64,000 nucleotides of DNA from Ephydatia muelleri (taxonomy: Eukaryota; Porifera; Demospongiae; Spongillida; Spongillidae): NCBI GenBank assembly GCA_013339895.1, contig JABACO010000009.1, forward strand, positions 1,963,797 to 2,027,796, read 5' to 3'. A program made the translations under genes and the position numbers. Positions 13,053 through 22,639 of the stretch are shown one piece after another. The notes under the pieces were generated by a model that was not told where the DNA came from, ran no database searches, and saw only the letters and a program-made list of their open reading frames with translations. Numbering within the stretch: the first letter of the stretch is position 1; each line of letters opens with the position of its first letter.

Positions 13053-13391
13053 ATGAGTGGCGAAAACTCTCAACACACGTCTCCTGCAAGCCCTGATGCG
13101 TGCGTCAAATGCGAGGTGAGCGTGCAAGCGGAAGGTGTCAGCTGCACAGTTCAAGTGAAGATGAAATGCAAGGTTTGTACTTACATGTTCATATGTGCCG
13201 CATTTTAAAATGAACTTCGCGCAAAGAATGGCAACGCTAAGACGTATCCTAGCTGCAACCCACATCAGAGGGATGCCGCCGAAGCCGAACATCGCTGCTT
13301 TACGTGTACTGACGCGGAACCGAACGATGGAGACGTGATCGTTATAGGACGTTGTGCCTTTCCCGTGTCGAAGATGTATGTGAAAACTTAA
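13053..13391 (+). CDS. Small two-exon gene-like copy 1 of a three-member family (unknown function)
   Basis: The first exon, ATG at 13053, reads MSGENSQHTSPASPDACVKC and then EVSVQAEGVSCTVQVKMKCK. A gtttgt donor follows and an aaag acceptor lies about 50 bases on. The second part reads NGNAKTYPSCNPHQ...HRCFTCTDAEPNDGDVIVIG...FPVSKMYVKT and a stop at 13391. Two related copies lie at 28297 and 45165; homology at this locus continues to about 14000 in the 45 kb copy. Conserved points are SPDAC.KCE in exon 1 and C..C..TEPN.GD..VIG in exon 2, so a metal-binding role is conceivable. I do not recognise the family. The intron would be short. It may be a gene or an unidentified mobile element. Confidence 0.4.
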
Positions 13392-13478
13392 TGCACACGA
13401 CTGTGGCTGCATCTGAGAAATTTCTTAATTTGTGTTATTGAATTGAAGTGGTCTAAAACGAGCGTTGATTTTGCACCC

Positions 13479-13522
13479 GCCCCCCCCCCCCCCCCCCCCC
13501 CCCCACCCACCCACCCGCCCCC
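13479..13522. repeat. Poly-C tract
   Basis: About 26 C followed by ccac/cccc repeats, downstream of the small gene copy. The 45 kb copy has a pyrimidine tract (T-rich) at the same relative place (45615-45662). Confidence 0.95.
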
Positions 13523-13559
13523 CCTCTATAATACTCGATCGGACCTTCGTTTATCCGCT

Positions 13560-14010
13560 ACTAACACTTAATAGTTGCGAATTATATTTATTCAGAGGTA
13601 TCCAGATCGGAATTAAATCCGTTCGATAGCGAAGTAGAACGCATGGCCAGACGCACTACTAGTATGTTTGACTACAGAAACACTGGCTTGACGATAACGA
13701 ACTGGGGATTACGTGTACGTTGAACTAGGTTTGCGAGACTCACTTCAAATAGAGCGCAACGATCCGATTATTCGTTATTTTATGCTAACGTAACTTCAAA
13801 TTGATGTTTGTTCTCTGCTGCCGTCATTTATGTGACAGATAGATAAAAGTGGGTTCTGACGAAAACATAACAACTGTTAAAATGAACGCTCTTGAGTCTA
13901 CGCTGCGTGCGTGCGACAGCTAAAGGTTATACAGTCTGCCTCGTTAAGAGCGCGCCCGTTATAAGAGCATTCCCTCGTCAGGGGCGTATTCTTAATCGTT
14001 TCATACTTAT
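13560..14010. repeat. Downstream homology block shared with 45680-46140
   Basis: agaggtatcc, gcatggccagac, gtttgactacagaaacac, gaactggggattac and gttgaactaggtttgcgagac all recur in the same order near 45685-45900. The block therefore belongs to the same duplicated unit as the small gene copy. I see no convincing long frame in it. Confidence 0.6.
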
Positions 14011-14063
14011 CGCCGATACGACTGACATGATATCAATGACACTAGACATTAAATCTGATTTGG

Positions 14064-14188
14064 ATTTGCTAATTTACAAGCTTGGCCCTAGGTGGTTAAT
14101 TATCTGCGAATGAGTAGAATTACTTGTGTATACATTCGCAGATAATTAACCACCTCTCAATCTAGGGCCTCGCTTGTAAATTAGCAAA
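14064..14188. repeat. Inverted repeat (tttgctaatttacaagc...) with short loop
   Basis: Arms 14064-14113 and 14134-14188 are complementary (gctaatttacaagc, ggccctaggtggttaattat). A third partial copy, gtttgctaatttacaagcc, is at 14350-14369, so the helicase-like fragment 14205-14360 lies between two copies of the same terminus. Confidence 0.75.
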
Positions 14189-14204
14189 CAACACCCACGC
14201 GCAC

Positions 14205-14360
14205 ATGGCGGTTGAAGGCGGCAATTTAGAAGTGGTTGTGGCTGAAGTGGCGAGAGAGCTGGGCTATTCCGGACTGAAAGAAATGCAACTCAGAGTGATA
14301 GTTGAGTTTCTCAGTGGACGAGATGTATTTGCTGTTTTACCCACCGGTGTTGTTTGCTAA
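14205..14360 (+). pseudogene. RecQ-like helicase N-terminal fragment truncated inside motif I
   Basis: The 51-codon frame reads MAVEGGNLEVVV, then VARELGYSGLKEMQLRVIV, then FLSGRDVFAVLPTG, VVC and a stop. The run 'GY..LK..Q...I..FlsGrDVF..lPTG' is the Q-motif and the start of Walker A of RecQ-family helicases, as often seen in RecQ-like genes of marine invertebrates. It stops after LPTG, before the expected YGKS, exactly where the gtttgctaatttacaag repeat begins. The fragment is therefore a captured or transduced piece, not a working helicase. Confidence 0.6.
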
Positions 14361-14529
14361 TTTACAAGCCAATTTGGGGAAAAAATAATAATAATAACAA
14401 AAAAAACAATCTTGATGTATTCCTCATTACGTGACGCAATAGTTGCTCATTAGAACAAAGTCCGGTATAGGCATTTCCCCAGACCCTACGTGTATACGCC
14501 CTCAGGTAAGCACTGAGTGTGATGTTCGT

Positions 14530-14880
14530 CTAGCTAGGTAGCTAGCTGTCCATGTGATGTGTGTCTAGCTAGGTGGCTAGCTTGAGATGTGTGATGGAGG
14601 TTTAACTGTCATTAAGTGGAGGTATGTGTTTGATAATGAAGAGGTCTGACATGTTTCTGTGGTAAGATTGATCTATTTGATCTCTGTGAACACCTGATGA
14701 GCAAGGTGCATTACCATGACAACATGAAGTCATACATGCACAAACACATACTTATACACTACACACATACATGCCTACACCATAGATAGTATACTATGCC
14801 TACACACACTTGCCAACACACAATGCACACACATACCACACACAACACACACCACATACACACACACACAAATCACACAC
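14530..14880. repeat. Low-complexity stretch: ctagctagg repeats and CA-rich tract
   Basis: gtctagctaggt(a/g)gctagct occurs twice near 14528-14585, and a CA-rich imperfect repeat runs 14745-14900. I see no gene in 14370-15120. Confidence 0.8.
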
Positions 14881-15423
14881 CACACACACAAACCACACCA
14901 CACACATAGGAAGTTAATCTCCTTGCAAATTTCTACACATCGTGAAGCCAAATATACATTGCATGTTGCAATCCACACAGTCAGCCAGCATGTGCCGGTG
15001 ATGTAATCCATCCACAGCTGTGACGTACTTGGGTCTTGTATTAGGAATACATAGGCGTTTGTGGGCAGGGCAGCATGGATGGGTGTGATGCAAATTAATG
15101 AGTCAGGTGACCTTCATGGGTGTGGCATTGAAGGGTGATTAATTTACACTTTGCAATTTCCATGATACCACAAAAAGATCATGCTGCGAAACCTCACAGG
15201 GCCTTGGTGGGCGTGGCATTGACGGGTGCATATAACAATGCACACTGACACGATACCGTAAGTCATGACAATCTGCCCTGTGAGGAGGAAAGGTATATAG
15301 GAGATACGTCTTTTCCATAGCCTCTGTGACAGGGGTCACAGAAGACAAAATTGTGCCATTGGTTGTATGGCCCAAAGAGATGGCCTGGATATTTATGTCA
15401 GGTGTCAGAATTGATGCGGGACT

Positions 15424-15575
15424 TTACAGCAAATCATGGGTGGTGTCCTTCCTCAGCTCAGCTGCTTCTAAGGCTGCACCTGCCCGCTGCAGACAACACA
15501 CTGAGATGTCAAAAGCGGCTGGCCTTCTCGTATTCCAATCCATAACTACATGTAGGATATCTGCTTGCCTTGACT
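15424..15575 (-). pseudogene. Possible reverse-transcriptase tail fragment (RPAAFDISV)
   Basis: The minus strand reads SRQADILHVVMDWNTRRPAAF, DISV, then AGAALEAAELRKDTTHDLL. In many cnidarian and sponge RT-like proteins a segment of the form 'r.aDilv..W..g.paAFDitV.spL...a...Ag..a..AE.rK...ndd' precedes the tail seen at 3300. The frame stops at 15424. Identification is from pattern memory only. It could also be part of an unrelated gene. Confidence 0.35.
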
Positions 15576-15722
15576 GAGGACGATCAACACTAAGTGCATA
15601 TATAACCAGAATGTTTCTAAGACTGGGACACAATACATAAACAACTGCTAAGTGTGCTGAGTTGGGGTGGGGTTTGCATGTGGTGGAATCATATGGAACA
15701 TAGGGGAGCGTGTGTAACTGTC

Positions 15723-15755
<33 letters not shown>

Positions 15756-15780
15756 TGTGTGTGTGTGTGGTGTGTGTGTG
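15723..15780. repeat. (TG)n microsatellite
   Basis: Interrupted TG run. It lies beside a hairpin-forming inverted repeat at about 15780-15990. Confidence 0.95.
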
Positions 15781-15995
15781 TGGTGGGTGGATTTATGGGA
15801 CCTGCATTGACCAAGCCAGTCTGTGTGCTCCAGGGCTTCAGTGACCAGTGATGTCATCATGTCACCGCATGGTACCATGAAGAACTCCGGGCACCATGAG
15901 ATGACATGATGACATCACTGTTCACTGAAGTCCTGGAATCCACAGACCAGCCTGGCCAATGCAGGTCCCATAAACTCACCCACCACACCCACCAT
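15780..15995. repeat. Inverted repeat, arms of about 85-90 bp
   Basis: ggtgggtggatttatgggacctgcattgaccaag at the left matches the complement of ttggccaatgcaggtcccataaactcaccc at the right. The repeat includes a short open stretch in both orientations (MTSL.TE.LE.TD..GQCRSHK), which may be an exon copied in inverse. Whether it belongs to NBAS is unclear. Confidence 0.75.
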
Positions 15996-16079
15996 ACGCA
16001 CCCACACACATGCACCCACACACACAAGACATGTGTAAACATGACACACTCACATAAACCTAGCCACTTACTGATACTT

Positions 16080-16165
16080 CTTCCATACAGGAGTTTCCTC
16101 ATACAAGTATTTGCCTAGGTTGAGGTGTGCATCCATTGGAATCAAACACTGCTGCCTGCAAAATA
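16080..16165 (-). pseudogene. NBAS-like exon (HLNLGKYLYEETPVWKKYQ), duplicate
   Basis: The minus strand reads QQCLIPMDAHLNLGKYLYEE and TPVWKKYQ. A close second copy lies at 19030-19110 (IDAHLKFLYEETPAWKNYQ). Human NBAS has an equivalent SEFLYAAQPELLRF segment just before the exon represented at 18.45 kb. In order along the minus strand the 19.1 kb copy is in the expected place and this one is a downstream duplicate, together with flanking bases. Confidence 0.45.
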
Positions 16166-16273
16166 AACATTTCAAAGGTTCATGCCTTGGCTACAGCACT
16201 TTCAGATGAATAGAAAACATATAAAGCCACAACCACAGTGCTGTGGTGGATTGTGGTCCAATAGGTCAACTTG

Positions 16274-16412
16274 GCATGTGAGTAGTTTGCACTGGTTGTG
16301 TGGGTGGGTAGTTTGCACTGGGTGTGTGGGTGGGTAGTTTGCACTGGTTGCGTGGGTGTGTAGTTTGCACTGGTTGTGTGGGTGGGTAGTTTGCACTGGT
16401 TGCGTGGGTGGG
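16274..16412. repeat. Tandem repeat, about 27-bp unit
   Basis: Five units of gtagtttgcactggttgtgtgg with a gtgggtgg link. It lies in an intron or between exons of the degraded NBAS copy. Confidence 0.92.
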
Positions 16413-17318
16413 TTAATGTGCTTGGTAGGTTGCACCATGATGGGTTGTCCTGAAAGTAAGGGCCACACAATGAACCCATGTGCACAACCTTACAACTAAA
16501 GACGTACACATGTAAATGTAAATGTTATGTAGCGTGTGTTGGTAGGTAAAATGGAAATGGTAGTCAGACCCCTCACCCTTCTGCCCCACATCTGTGTGCA
16601 TTACCTAAGATGATCTTCCAACTTATCAATATCCTTGTGCAGGACAAGCAGTTCTTCAGGCAATCTGGTTGGATAGTAAGTGCCAACCATCACTGGAGCC
16701 ATTCAGGCACAGTGAACTAACCCAGTGGTACCCATGGGGAGACACTCCAGAATCCTATCAGCAGCATCCAGTTGCTCACACCTACATGAGCACAACATAC
16801 ACACAGTGAATTTAATAACCACATGAGTTGCTCCAGATGTGCCTCACCTCTCACAAGAGTACACACACTTGAGAGCAAGTGACATCATGTCCCCAAAATC
16901 TCTAATTATTGCCTTCCCCTGAGGTACCTGTGGCTGAGACACGACCTGCCGAGCAAAGAGTATGCAATTGCATAATGCCACAAGCTCCAGATCTGTTATT
17001 CTATTTAATGCCCATGCCTTTTTCATAGCCTGGCATGACACAAGATCATCCTAAGAGAGAGAGAGAGAGACATAGAAATAGAAACTGAATAACCACAATA
17101 CAATTCCACAGCCATTTGCAGAACTTACAATGCTGCTATACCTACCTTGGCCAGAGAGACCATGTACTGCTCCAGCAGCTGCCTTCTTGCCTTCCCTCAT
17201 TCCATTCCCTCCACACGAGAGAGGAAGGGTACATCCATCTGGACAAAAGCTGTGATGAAGGTGGGACTTCCCCTAGCCTGGGAAACACAAGACACATAGG
17301 AAGTGACCTTTGTAATAG

Positions 17319-17321
<3 letters not shown>

Positions 17322-17350
<29 letters not shown>
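17322..17350. repeat. (CA)n microsatellite
   Basis: A short CA run within an NBAS copy B intron. Confidence 0.95.
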
Positions 17351-17354
<4 letters not shown>

Positions 17355-17959
17355 GTCACATATACCAGCTCACCAGTACAACACACGAACTAATTTACCA
17401 TATACAATGTCTCATGAAACAAAACAGCCGAGTACAGGTGTACATCATGTACAATGTTTGCACACATATGCAAACAGAGTGTTACTTCAAGGAAGCCATG
17501 AAATAGGTAGGACTGCCATATGTTGCCTGTAGCTTAATACATGTAGCTTCCCAATGGAATCCCTAAGTCAATCCCAATGCATTCATAAGTAATGGAACTC
17601 AAGTGATCAAGTGATCAAGGGTAACCCAAAACAGGGATGTCCAATCAAAGCTACAAGACAAGATACCTCCTTTGTCATCCTATGAAGTTTTTCATGGTCT
17701 GACATGGACTCCACTTGAGACAAAGTGACTGTTGAGTTGCAATTACACTGGATAAGACCAGAACAGCAAATCGATTACAACGGATTGCCATCAAGGCAGA
17801 CATGCCTCACTTGATAAACCAGAGTGTACAGGGTTTTGAGGTGATGGTGAATGAGATCCAATCCCTGAAAGAAGAGATGTAGGAGGACAAAGAGGTGGAG
17901 GTAAGGAGAGAAAGGTAAAGGAAGGTGAGGAAATGGCGGAATAAGGAAGTAAGAGGAAT

Positions 17960-18400
17960 GGTAGAAAAGGAGGGGGGGGGAGGGAGGAGAACATGAACAG
18001 GGAGGGAAGGGGAGGAGGACATGAACAGGGAGGAGGGGGAGGGAGGAGGACATGAACGGGGAGGGGAGGAGGACATGAACAGGGAGGGGAGGAGGACATG
18101 AACAGGGAGGGGAGGGGAGGAGGACATGAACAGGGAGGGGGAGGAGGACATGAACAGGGAGGGCGAGGAGGACATGAACAGGAGGGAGGGGAGGGGGAGG
18201 AGGACATGAAACAGCGAGGGAGGAGGACATGAACAGAGAGGGGGAGGAGGGAGGACATGAGGGGAGGGAGGGGAGGAGGACATGAACAGGGAGGGGGGAG
18301 GAGGACATGAATAGGGAGGGGAGGAGAACATGAACAGGGAGGGGAGGGGAGGAGGACATGAACAGGGAGGGGAGGGGAGGAGGACATGAACAGGGAAAGG
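17960..18400. repeat. G-rich minisatellite, unit ggaggacatgaacagggagg
   Basis: About 18 degenerate units of 20-27 bp in an intron of NBAS copy B. On the other strand it gives long frames rich in Pro, Ser, Val and Leu in three phases. These are artefacts of the repeat and not a gene. Confidence 0.95.
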
Positions 18401-18556
18401 AGAAAAATATGGATGGACAAAGACTCTCTCTTGTGACATTACCTTTATTCCATTAGTTCAACCAGAGCAAGTGCATTGTCCACCTAACAGGGAGGGTGTG
18501 GCTCTTTAACACAGATAACTGCATCAATATCTCATATTACAAATTGTGCAAAGAGT

Positions 18557-18558
<2 letters not shown>

Positions 18559-18598
<40 letters not shown>
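18559..18598. repeat. (CA)n microsatellite
   Basis: An uninterrupted CA run. A similar run is at 18990-19018, just before the duplicated NBAS exon. Confidence 0.95.
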
Positions 18599-18603
<5 letters not shown>

Positions 18604-18986
18604 TGCAGTCATTCCCTCCCTCCTAGTTGTTTTCACCCAGTGATAGAACCAGATAGATCTACATAGCTTGAGAGACTAGATGAAATGATTGTATGTAAGA
18701 CAGATGAATACTAAACCCATGGACAATTAGCTTTCCATTAAGTTGGAAACTGCTGAGGACTTGGGGCAGGCTGTTCGAGTGGCAATATAGGTAGCAAGCC
18801 TGTCAAGAGTCAAGACATTTGCATATGTCCAACAGGGAGTCATATGTCCAACAGGGAGTCATATGTCGTACTATTAAGTCGCATGCACCACGTTTACACG
18901 TCAAAGCATGATGACCCAAGGCACAGTCGGGACAGCTAGTGTTTTGAGAAGTATCCAATCCCTAACCATGGACAACACCCACCCAT

Positions 18987-19020
<34 letters not shown>

Positions 19021-19264
19021 AAGTCACTTACTGATAATTCTTCCAAGCAGGAGTTTCCTCATACAAGAATTTGAGGTGTGCATCGATTGGAATCAAACAC
19101 TGCTGCTTGCAAAATAAACATGTCAAAAAGCAGAAGATTCATCACACATGGTTCCATGTCAATTCATATGTCAATTGGTTGGTAATTAAACCCTTCCCTT
19201 GGCACATCATGCATAAAAAATTTTGCCCCAAAAGTAAGTGGCTTATGAGGCTCTGCCCTACCCA

Positions 19265-19460
19265 GGCAAAAAAATCTTATTTAAGATCTTAACTAAGATC
19301 TTAGTTAAGATTCTTATACAAGATCTTACAAGATTATGGGACAAGAATGTTTCATAATCTTGTAAGATCTTACACAATATCTTGTATGATCTTAATAAGA
19401 TCTTGAATAAGTTCTTTTTAAGAAAGTATAGCATTCTTACTATGATCTTAATTGTGAAAG
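19265..19460. repeat. Left sub-terminal aagatctta repeats of the CACTA-like element
   Basis: Cluster of the palindromic hexamer core AAGATCTT and variants (ttaagatctt, cttagttaagat, caagatctta), about ten in 190 bases. In plant CACTA elements such clusters are the binding sites of the element's own DNA-binding protein. By analogy the BEN-type protein could bind here. Confidence 0.75.
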
Positions 19461-19674
19461 GAAATATCATTACATGTACACATTACAAGCATCATTGTTT
19501 TGGCAGTTTTTTTGTTCTTGTATCCAGACATTTTTGGTTGCACTTTCTTTGAATTGTACTTTGTTCTTTGTTTGCTGTTCCTCTCCCAAACTTCTTGTCT
19601 ATGCATGCTGTGTGTGGTAAATTTTTTTGGTACACTATGTCAATAAGCTGTGCAAATTATCCTTACCTTCCAAC

Positions 19675-19854
19675 AATCCAACCCTTTTCGGTGAAAGCTG
19701 GGGTTTTTCTGTCTTACTTCCCAACCTCTTCTTAAAACAGGAGGAACCCATTAAATAAGGCATTCATTAAGTTCAGGGCATATTTTGCTGGATCTACAGC
19801 CTTGATAGATAGCAAATCTATCCCATCCTCCTGGAAATGATACATAAATATATA

Positions 19855-19893
<39 letters not shown>

Positions 19894-22546
19894 CCATATT
19901 AAGTAGGATTCAGTCATCGTAACTTTTTCATGCAATGTGTATCATCTAATATGTATTCATTCTGATTTGTCTACTGTATTGTATTGTAAGAATATCTTAC
20001 TGTTAAGAAATGGTCCATTTGCTCATTTGCTTCAGCATTGGCATTTCTGGGCTGTAGGCTCTGCAGTAAAGGCGAAAATAAATAAACCCAAGTTATTATA
20101 AAATAAATACCTCAGAACTATTTGTTTTGCTGTCCATAACAGCCTTCATCATATCCCTTATTTCTTTCAGCGTTTCATTCATAGTGCTCAAATGTTTCTG
20201 AATTGGTAAAAACAACATTTGGATGTTATAAATACAAAATTTTATGCATTTGTCTTACCAAGTTTTGAAAAGCTGCAGAAAAATCTGTCATTTCAGAATC
20301 ATGCACATCTCTTCTCTGCATATGTGCATGAAATTGCTATATGTCAACATTGCGTTAAAAAAAAAACATTGGCTACCTACTAGCTATAAACGATAGTCAT
20401 TGATTGGCAAAATTTAGTATGCAGTAGACCCATGCATCATTGCAATGTTAACTTAGTGCCCACAGTGAGTGTCTTATTAAATAGGTCATACATTTGTAAG
20501 TGAATACTCAGCAATACAGTCAGCCATATTCAGTGGGGAACTATGTAAAATAGACTTAATTATAAAAGTGCATTGTAATCATACCTTCTTCCTCACAGGT
20601 GATTCATCTTCTGATTCAAGGGAACCAAAAGAGAGAGTATTTGACTGAACAGTACCAAGAATAAATAATAGTGATATTTGTACATCAATAACAAATGTAT
20701 CACCTTCTGAGCCTGGTCAGGTTGGTCAGTTGAGGTCTATAAGCAATGAAGTTAATTAATGTACATGTTCTACAAAGTGCCATAATATCTTCTTTTTCAC
20801 TATTGAATCGTGATCTCCATCATCCTCATCCTCTCGTCGAGATCTTTGACCCTGAAATATTGAGTGACAATAGCAAGCAGTATAATACGTTTACATCAGT
20901 GCATTACTTTCTGAGCCTGGTCAAGTTGGTCAGTTGTGGTCTATAAGCAATGAACTTGATTAATGTAAGTTATTAGAAGTGCCATAATACCTTCTTTCTC
21001 ACATTTGAATGATGATCGCCATCATCCTCTACAGATCTTGCACCCTGAGATTTTGACTCAACAATAGCAAGAAGAAATATGTATACATCGCTATATTACC
21101 TTCTGAGCCTTATCTGGTTTGTCAGTGGTGGTCTATAAGTAATGAACTTGATTAATGTACATGTAACCATTAAAGTACCATTATACCTTCTTTCTCACAG
21201 TTAAACTGTGATTGCTGCTATCCTCTACAGATGTTGCATCCTGAGATTTTGACTAAACAATTAGTGCAATTCAGTGTTTTTACATCAGTACATACCTTCT
21301 GAGACTGGTCAGGTTTGTCAGTCGTGGTCTATAAGCAATGAGCTTCATTCAATGTAGGTATTGAAATTGCCATCATACCCTCTTCCTCACAATATAATCC
21401 TGATGACTACCATCCTCTGACGATGAAGGTGGACTATCCTCCTCTTGCCTCACTCTAGCTTCCTTCACTTCACCACCATCAGTTGGTTTTTTGTCTGCAA
21501 TTTATACAATGTACATGATTACAAAATTTATGCACATCATGATTTTACCATGGACCCGTAACAGTTTCACATCATAGGATGTCCCTTTGGAAGTCTTCCA
21601 TACTAATTCATTTCCTACAACCAGGTCAGGTACTTCCATTGTTCCACATTCTTTGTCTTCTAAATCACAAGACTTGCAAAGAAACTGCCTATTGCTTTGT
21701 GTACAAAGAACTGTACACCATTCTTTTGACGAAAAAAAACATTATTCATTTTAAAATACTTATCTCACGTTGCTACACAAATAGAGCTTGGGAAATAGCC
21801 ATATAGTGCAATGCACTTGCATGGTTTAGGATTTAAAGAATGCTGTGCTTGTTAAAGTGACAGTGTGATAACTGAAGTAACAGTATACTGATAATGTGCC
21901 ACGAGAACATGCACCCTGTGCCATGCATGCATATATTTTTTTGCATGCTGTGCTATATAGCCATGGCAACCAATCGTGCATGCTTACAAACTCACTGAGA
22001 ATACAATCAAATAAAAGCGGTCGAAATTGTGTGGAGCAAAATTAACTGAATCCATAGTAAAACTCTTCTTTCCCCCCCCCCCCCCCCCCTTCCCAATTCA
22101 AATCAATTAAGAACAATTAGCTTATTCAAATCAATTAAGAACAATTAAAGCTTTTAACGATGTTAATTAGTATATACGTGCTTGTGTCGCCGCATCTAGC
22201 TGTGACACGCATGAAAGCTAGTTGCTTGGGTATGGGGCCGCGGAGAACACGTATTCATATGTACACACACGCTATATATATATAACGCTAGTTGCTTGGG
22301 TATGGGGCCGCGGAGAACACGTATTCATATGCATGTACACACATACACACACGCTATACGATCGATCGATCGATCGATCGCAATATAAACTATATACATG
22401 ATCACGACATGCACCGCATGATGGCAATCGTAATACCAAAACGAATTCATTATGGTGCATAGCTTACTGGATTCCTCAATACCATGATGTAAAGGTATGG
22501 CATTATCCTTGTAGCGCGGCGGCAATTTTCTTGTTCGTTTGCTCAT
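19675..22546 (-). CDS. BEN-domain-like protein gene of the CACTA-like element (multi-exon)
   Basis: The first exon starts at the ATG complement of 22544-22546 and reads MSKRTRKLPPRYKDNAIPLH and HGIEESS, with a gtaagc donor at 22467. Later exons include a Cys-bearing one (FLCKSCDLEDKECGTMEVPD...KTSKGTSYDVKLLRVHG, about 21554-21735), an acidic one (DKKPTDGGEVKEARVRQEED, 21380-21500), an array of micro-exons (20580-21340), a coiled-coil-like one (HLSTMNETLKEIRDMMKAVM, about 20120-20205) and a last part (VDPAKYALNLMNALF then, in a shifted frame, GSKTEKPQLSPKRVGLLEG, 19675-19830). The last part fits the end of BEN domains (A..LFt......KG.....LsP.rV.ll.). A one-base shift at about 19742-19748 breaks it, unless it is a sequencing error or a missed intron. 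Exon limits are approximate. Confidence 0.55.
19857..19890. repeat. (TG)n microsatellite in an intron of the BEN-like gene
   Basis: Pure GT run between two predicted minus-strand exons. Confidence 0.95.
20580..21345 (-). repeat. Micro-exon array, about 200-bp tandem unit
   Basis: Four units. Each has a 33-base micro-exon (for example TTTDKPDQSQK at about 21298-21330) and a 54-63-base exon (for example DATSVEDSSNHSLTVRKK at about 21187-21240), with ag acceptors and gta donors. Both exon sizes are multiples of three, so any number can be included or skipped in frame. The 20.79 kb copy has at where the donor gt should be. The array would produce a variable number of protein repeats rich in D, K and Q. 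Confidence 0.65.
22215..22335. repeat. Tandem duplication of about 46 bp (gctagttgcttgggtatggggc)
   Basis: The block ending in gtattcatatg occurs twice, followed by a (cgat)n run at 22351-22380. It lies in the first intron of the BEN-like gene. Confidence 0.9.
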
Positions 22547-22639
22547 CACGAAGACACGCACGTGCATGTGAGTGGTACGTATATACGCTAATCTAGATAA
22601 AGGTTATATATTCCGGTACACAATTGTTTGCTTTACGGG
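22547..22639. promoter_or_regulatory. Probable bidirectional promoter between the two element genes
   Basis: Only 93 bases separate the start codons of the minus-strand BEN-like gene (22546) and the plus-strand transposase gene (22640). The interval holds gttatatattcc (22604-22615), a possible TATA-like site, and cacgcacgtgcatgtgag, an E-box-like site (cacgtg at 22559-22564). Shared control is inferred from the layout. Confidence 0.4.

Larger units (their letters stand above)
16605..19110 (-). pseudogene. NBAS: NBAS copy B, middle exons (Sec39-type region), degraded
   Basis: The NBAS protein is an ER-Golgi tethering (NRZ/syntaxin 18 complex) subunit that also acts in nonsense-mediated RNA decay. 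Going down the minus strand I see FLYEETPAW (about 19030-19110), VDNALALVELME (18440-18484), GLDLIHHHLKTLYTLVY (17813-17867), SMSDHEKLHRMTKE (17667-17716), FITAFVQMDVPFLSR...LLEQYMVSLAK (17146-17282), IIRDFGDMMSLALKCVYSCE (16848-17050), CEQLDAADRILECLP (16725-16787) and EELLVLHKDIDKLEDHL (16605-16690). They match human NBAS in the same order (VDCALSLI, NLVTLETLVY, MKDIEKLRLL, AYQWMVPFL, LMAIALECIYTCER, DLLECLP). An in-frame TGA at 17197-17199 and a TAA at the end of the 18.4 kb exon show decay. Confidence 0.75.

Noticed and set aside
13047-13412. 121-codon minus-strand frame opposite the small gene copy
   Set aside because: The plus strand has the features shared with the other two copies (start, splice-like sites, conserved cysteines). 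The minus frame is not kept in the other copies.
16274-16412. CRISPR-like array
   Set aside because: The 27-bp units are contiguous, with no unique spacers. The genome is animal and no cas genes are present.
17775-18439. Pro/Ser/Val/Leu-rich minus-strand frames of about 200 codons
   Set aside because: They follow the ggaggacatgaacaggg minisatellite, are open in three phases at once and overlap NBAS intron sequence.
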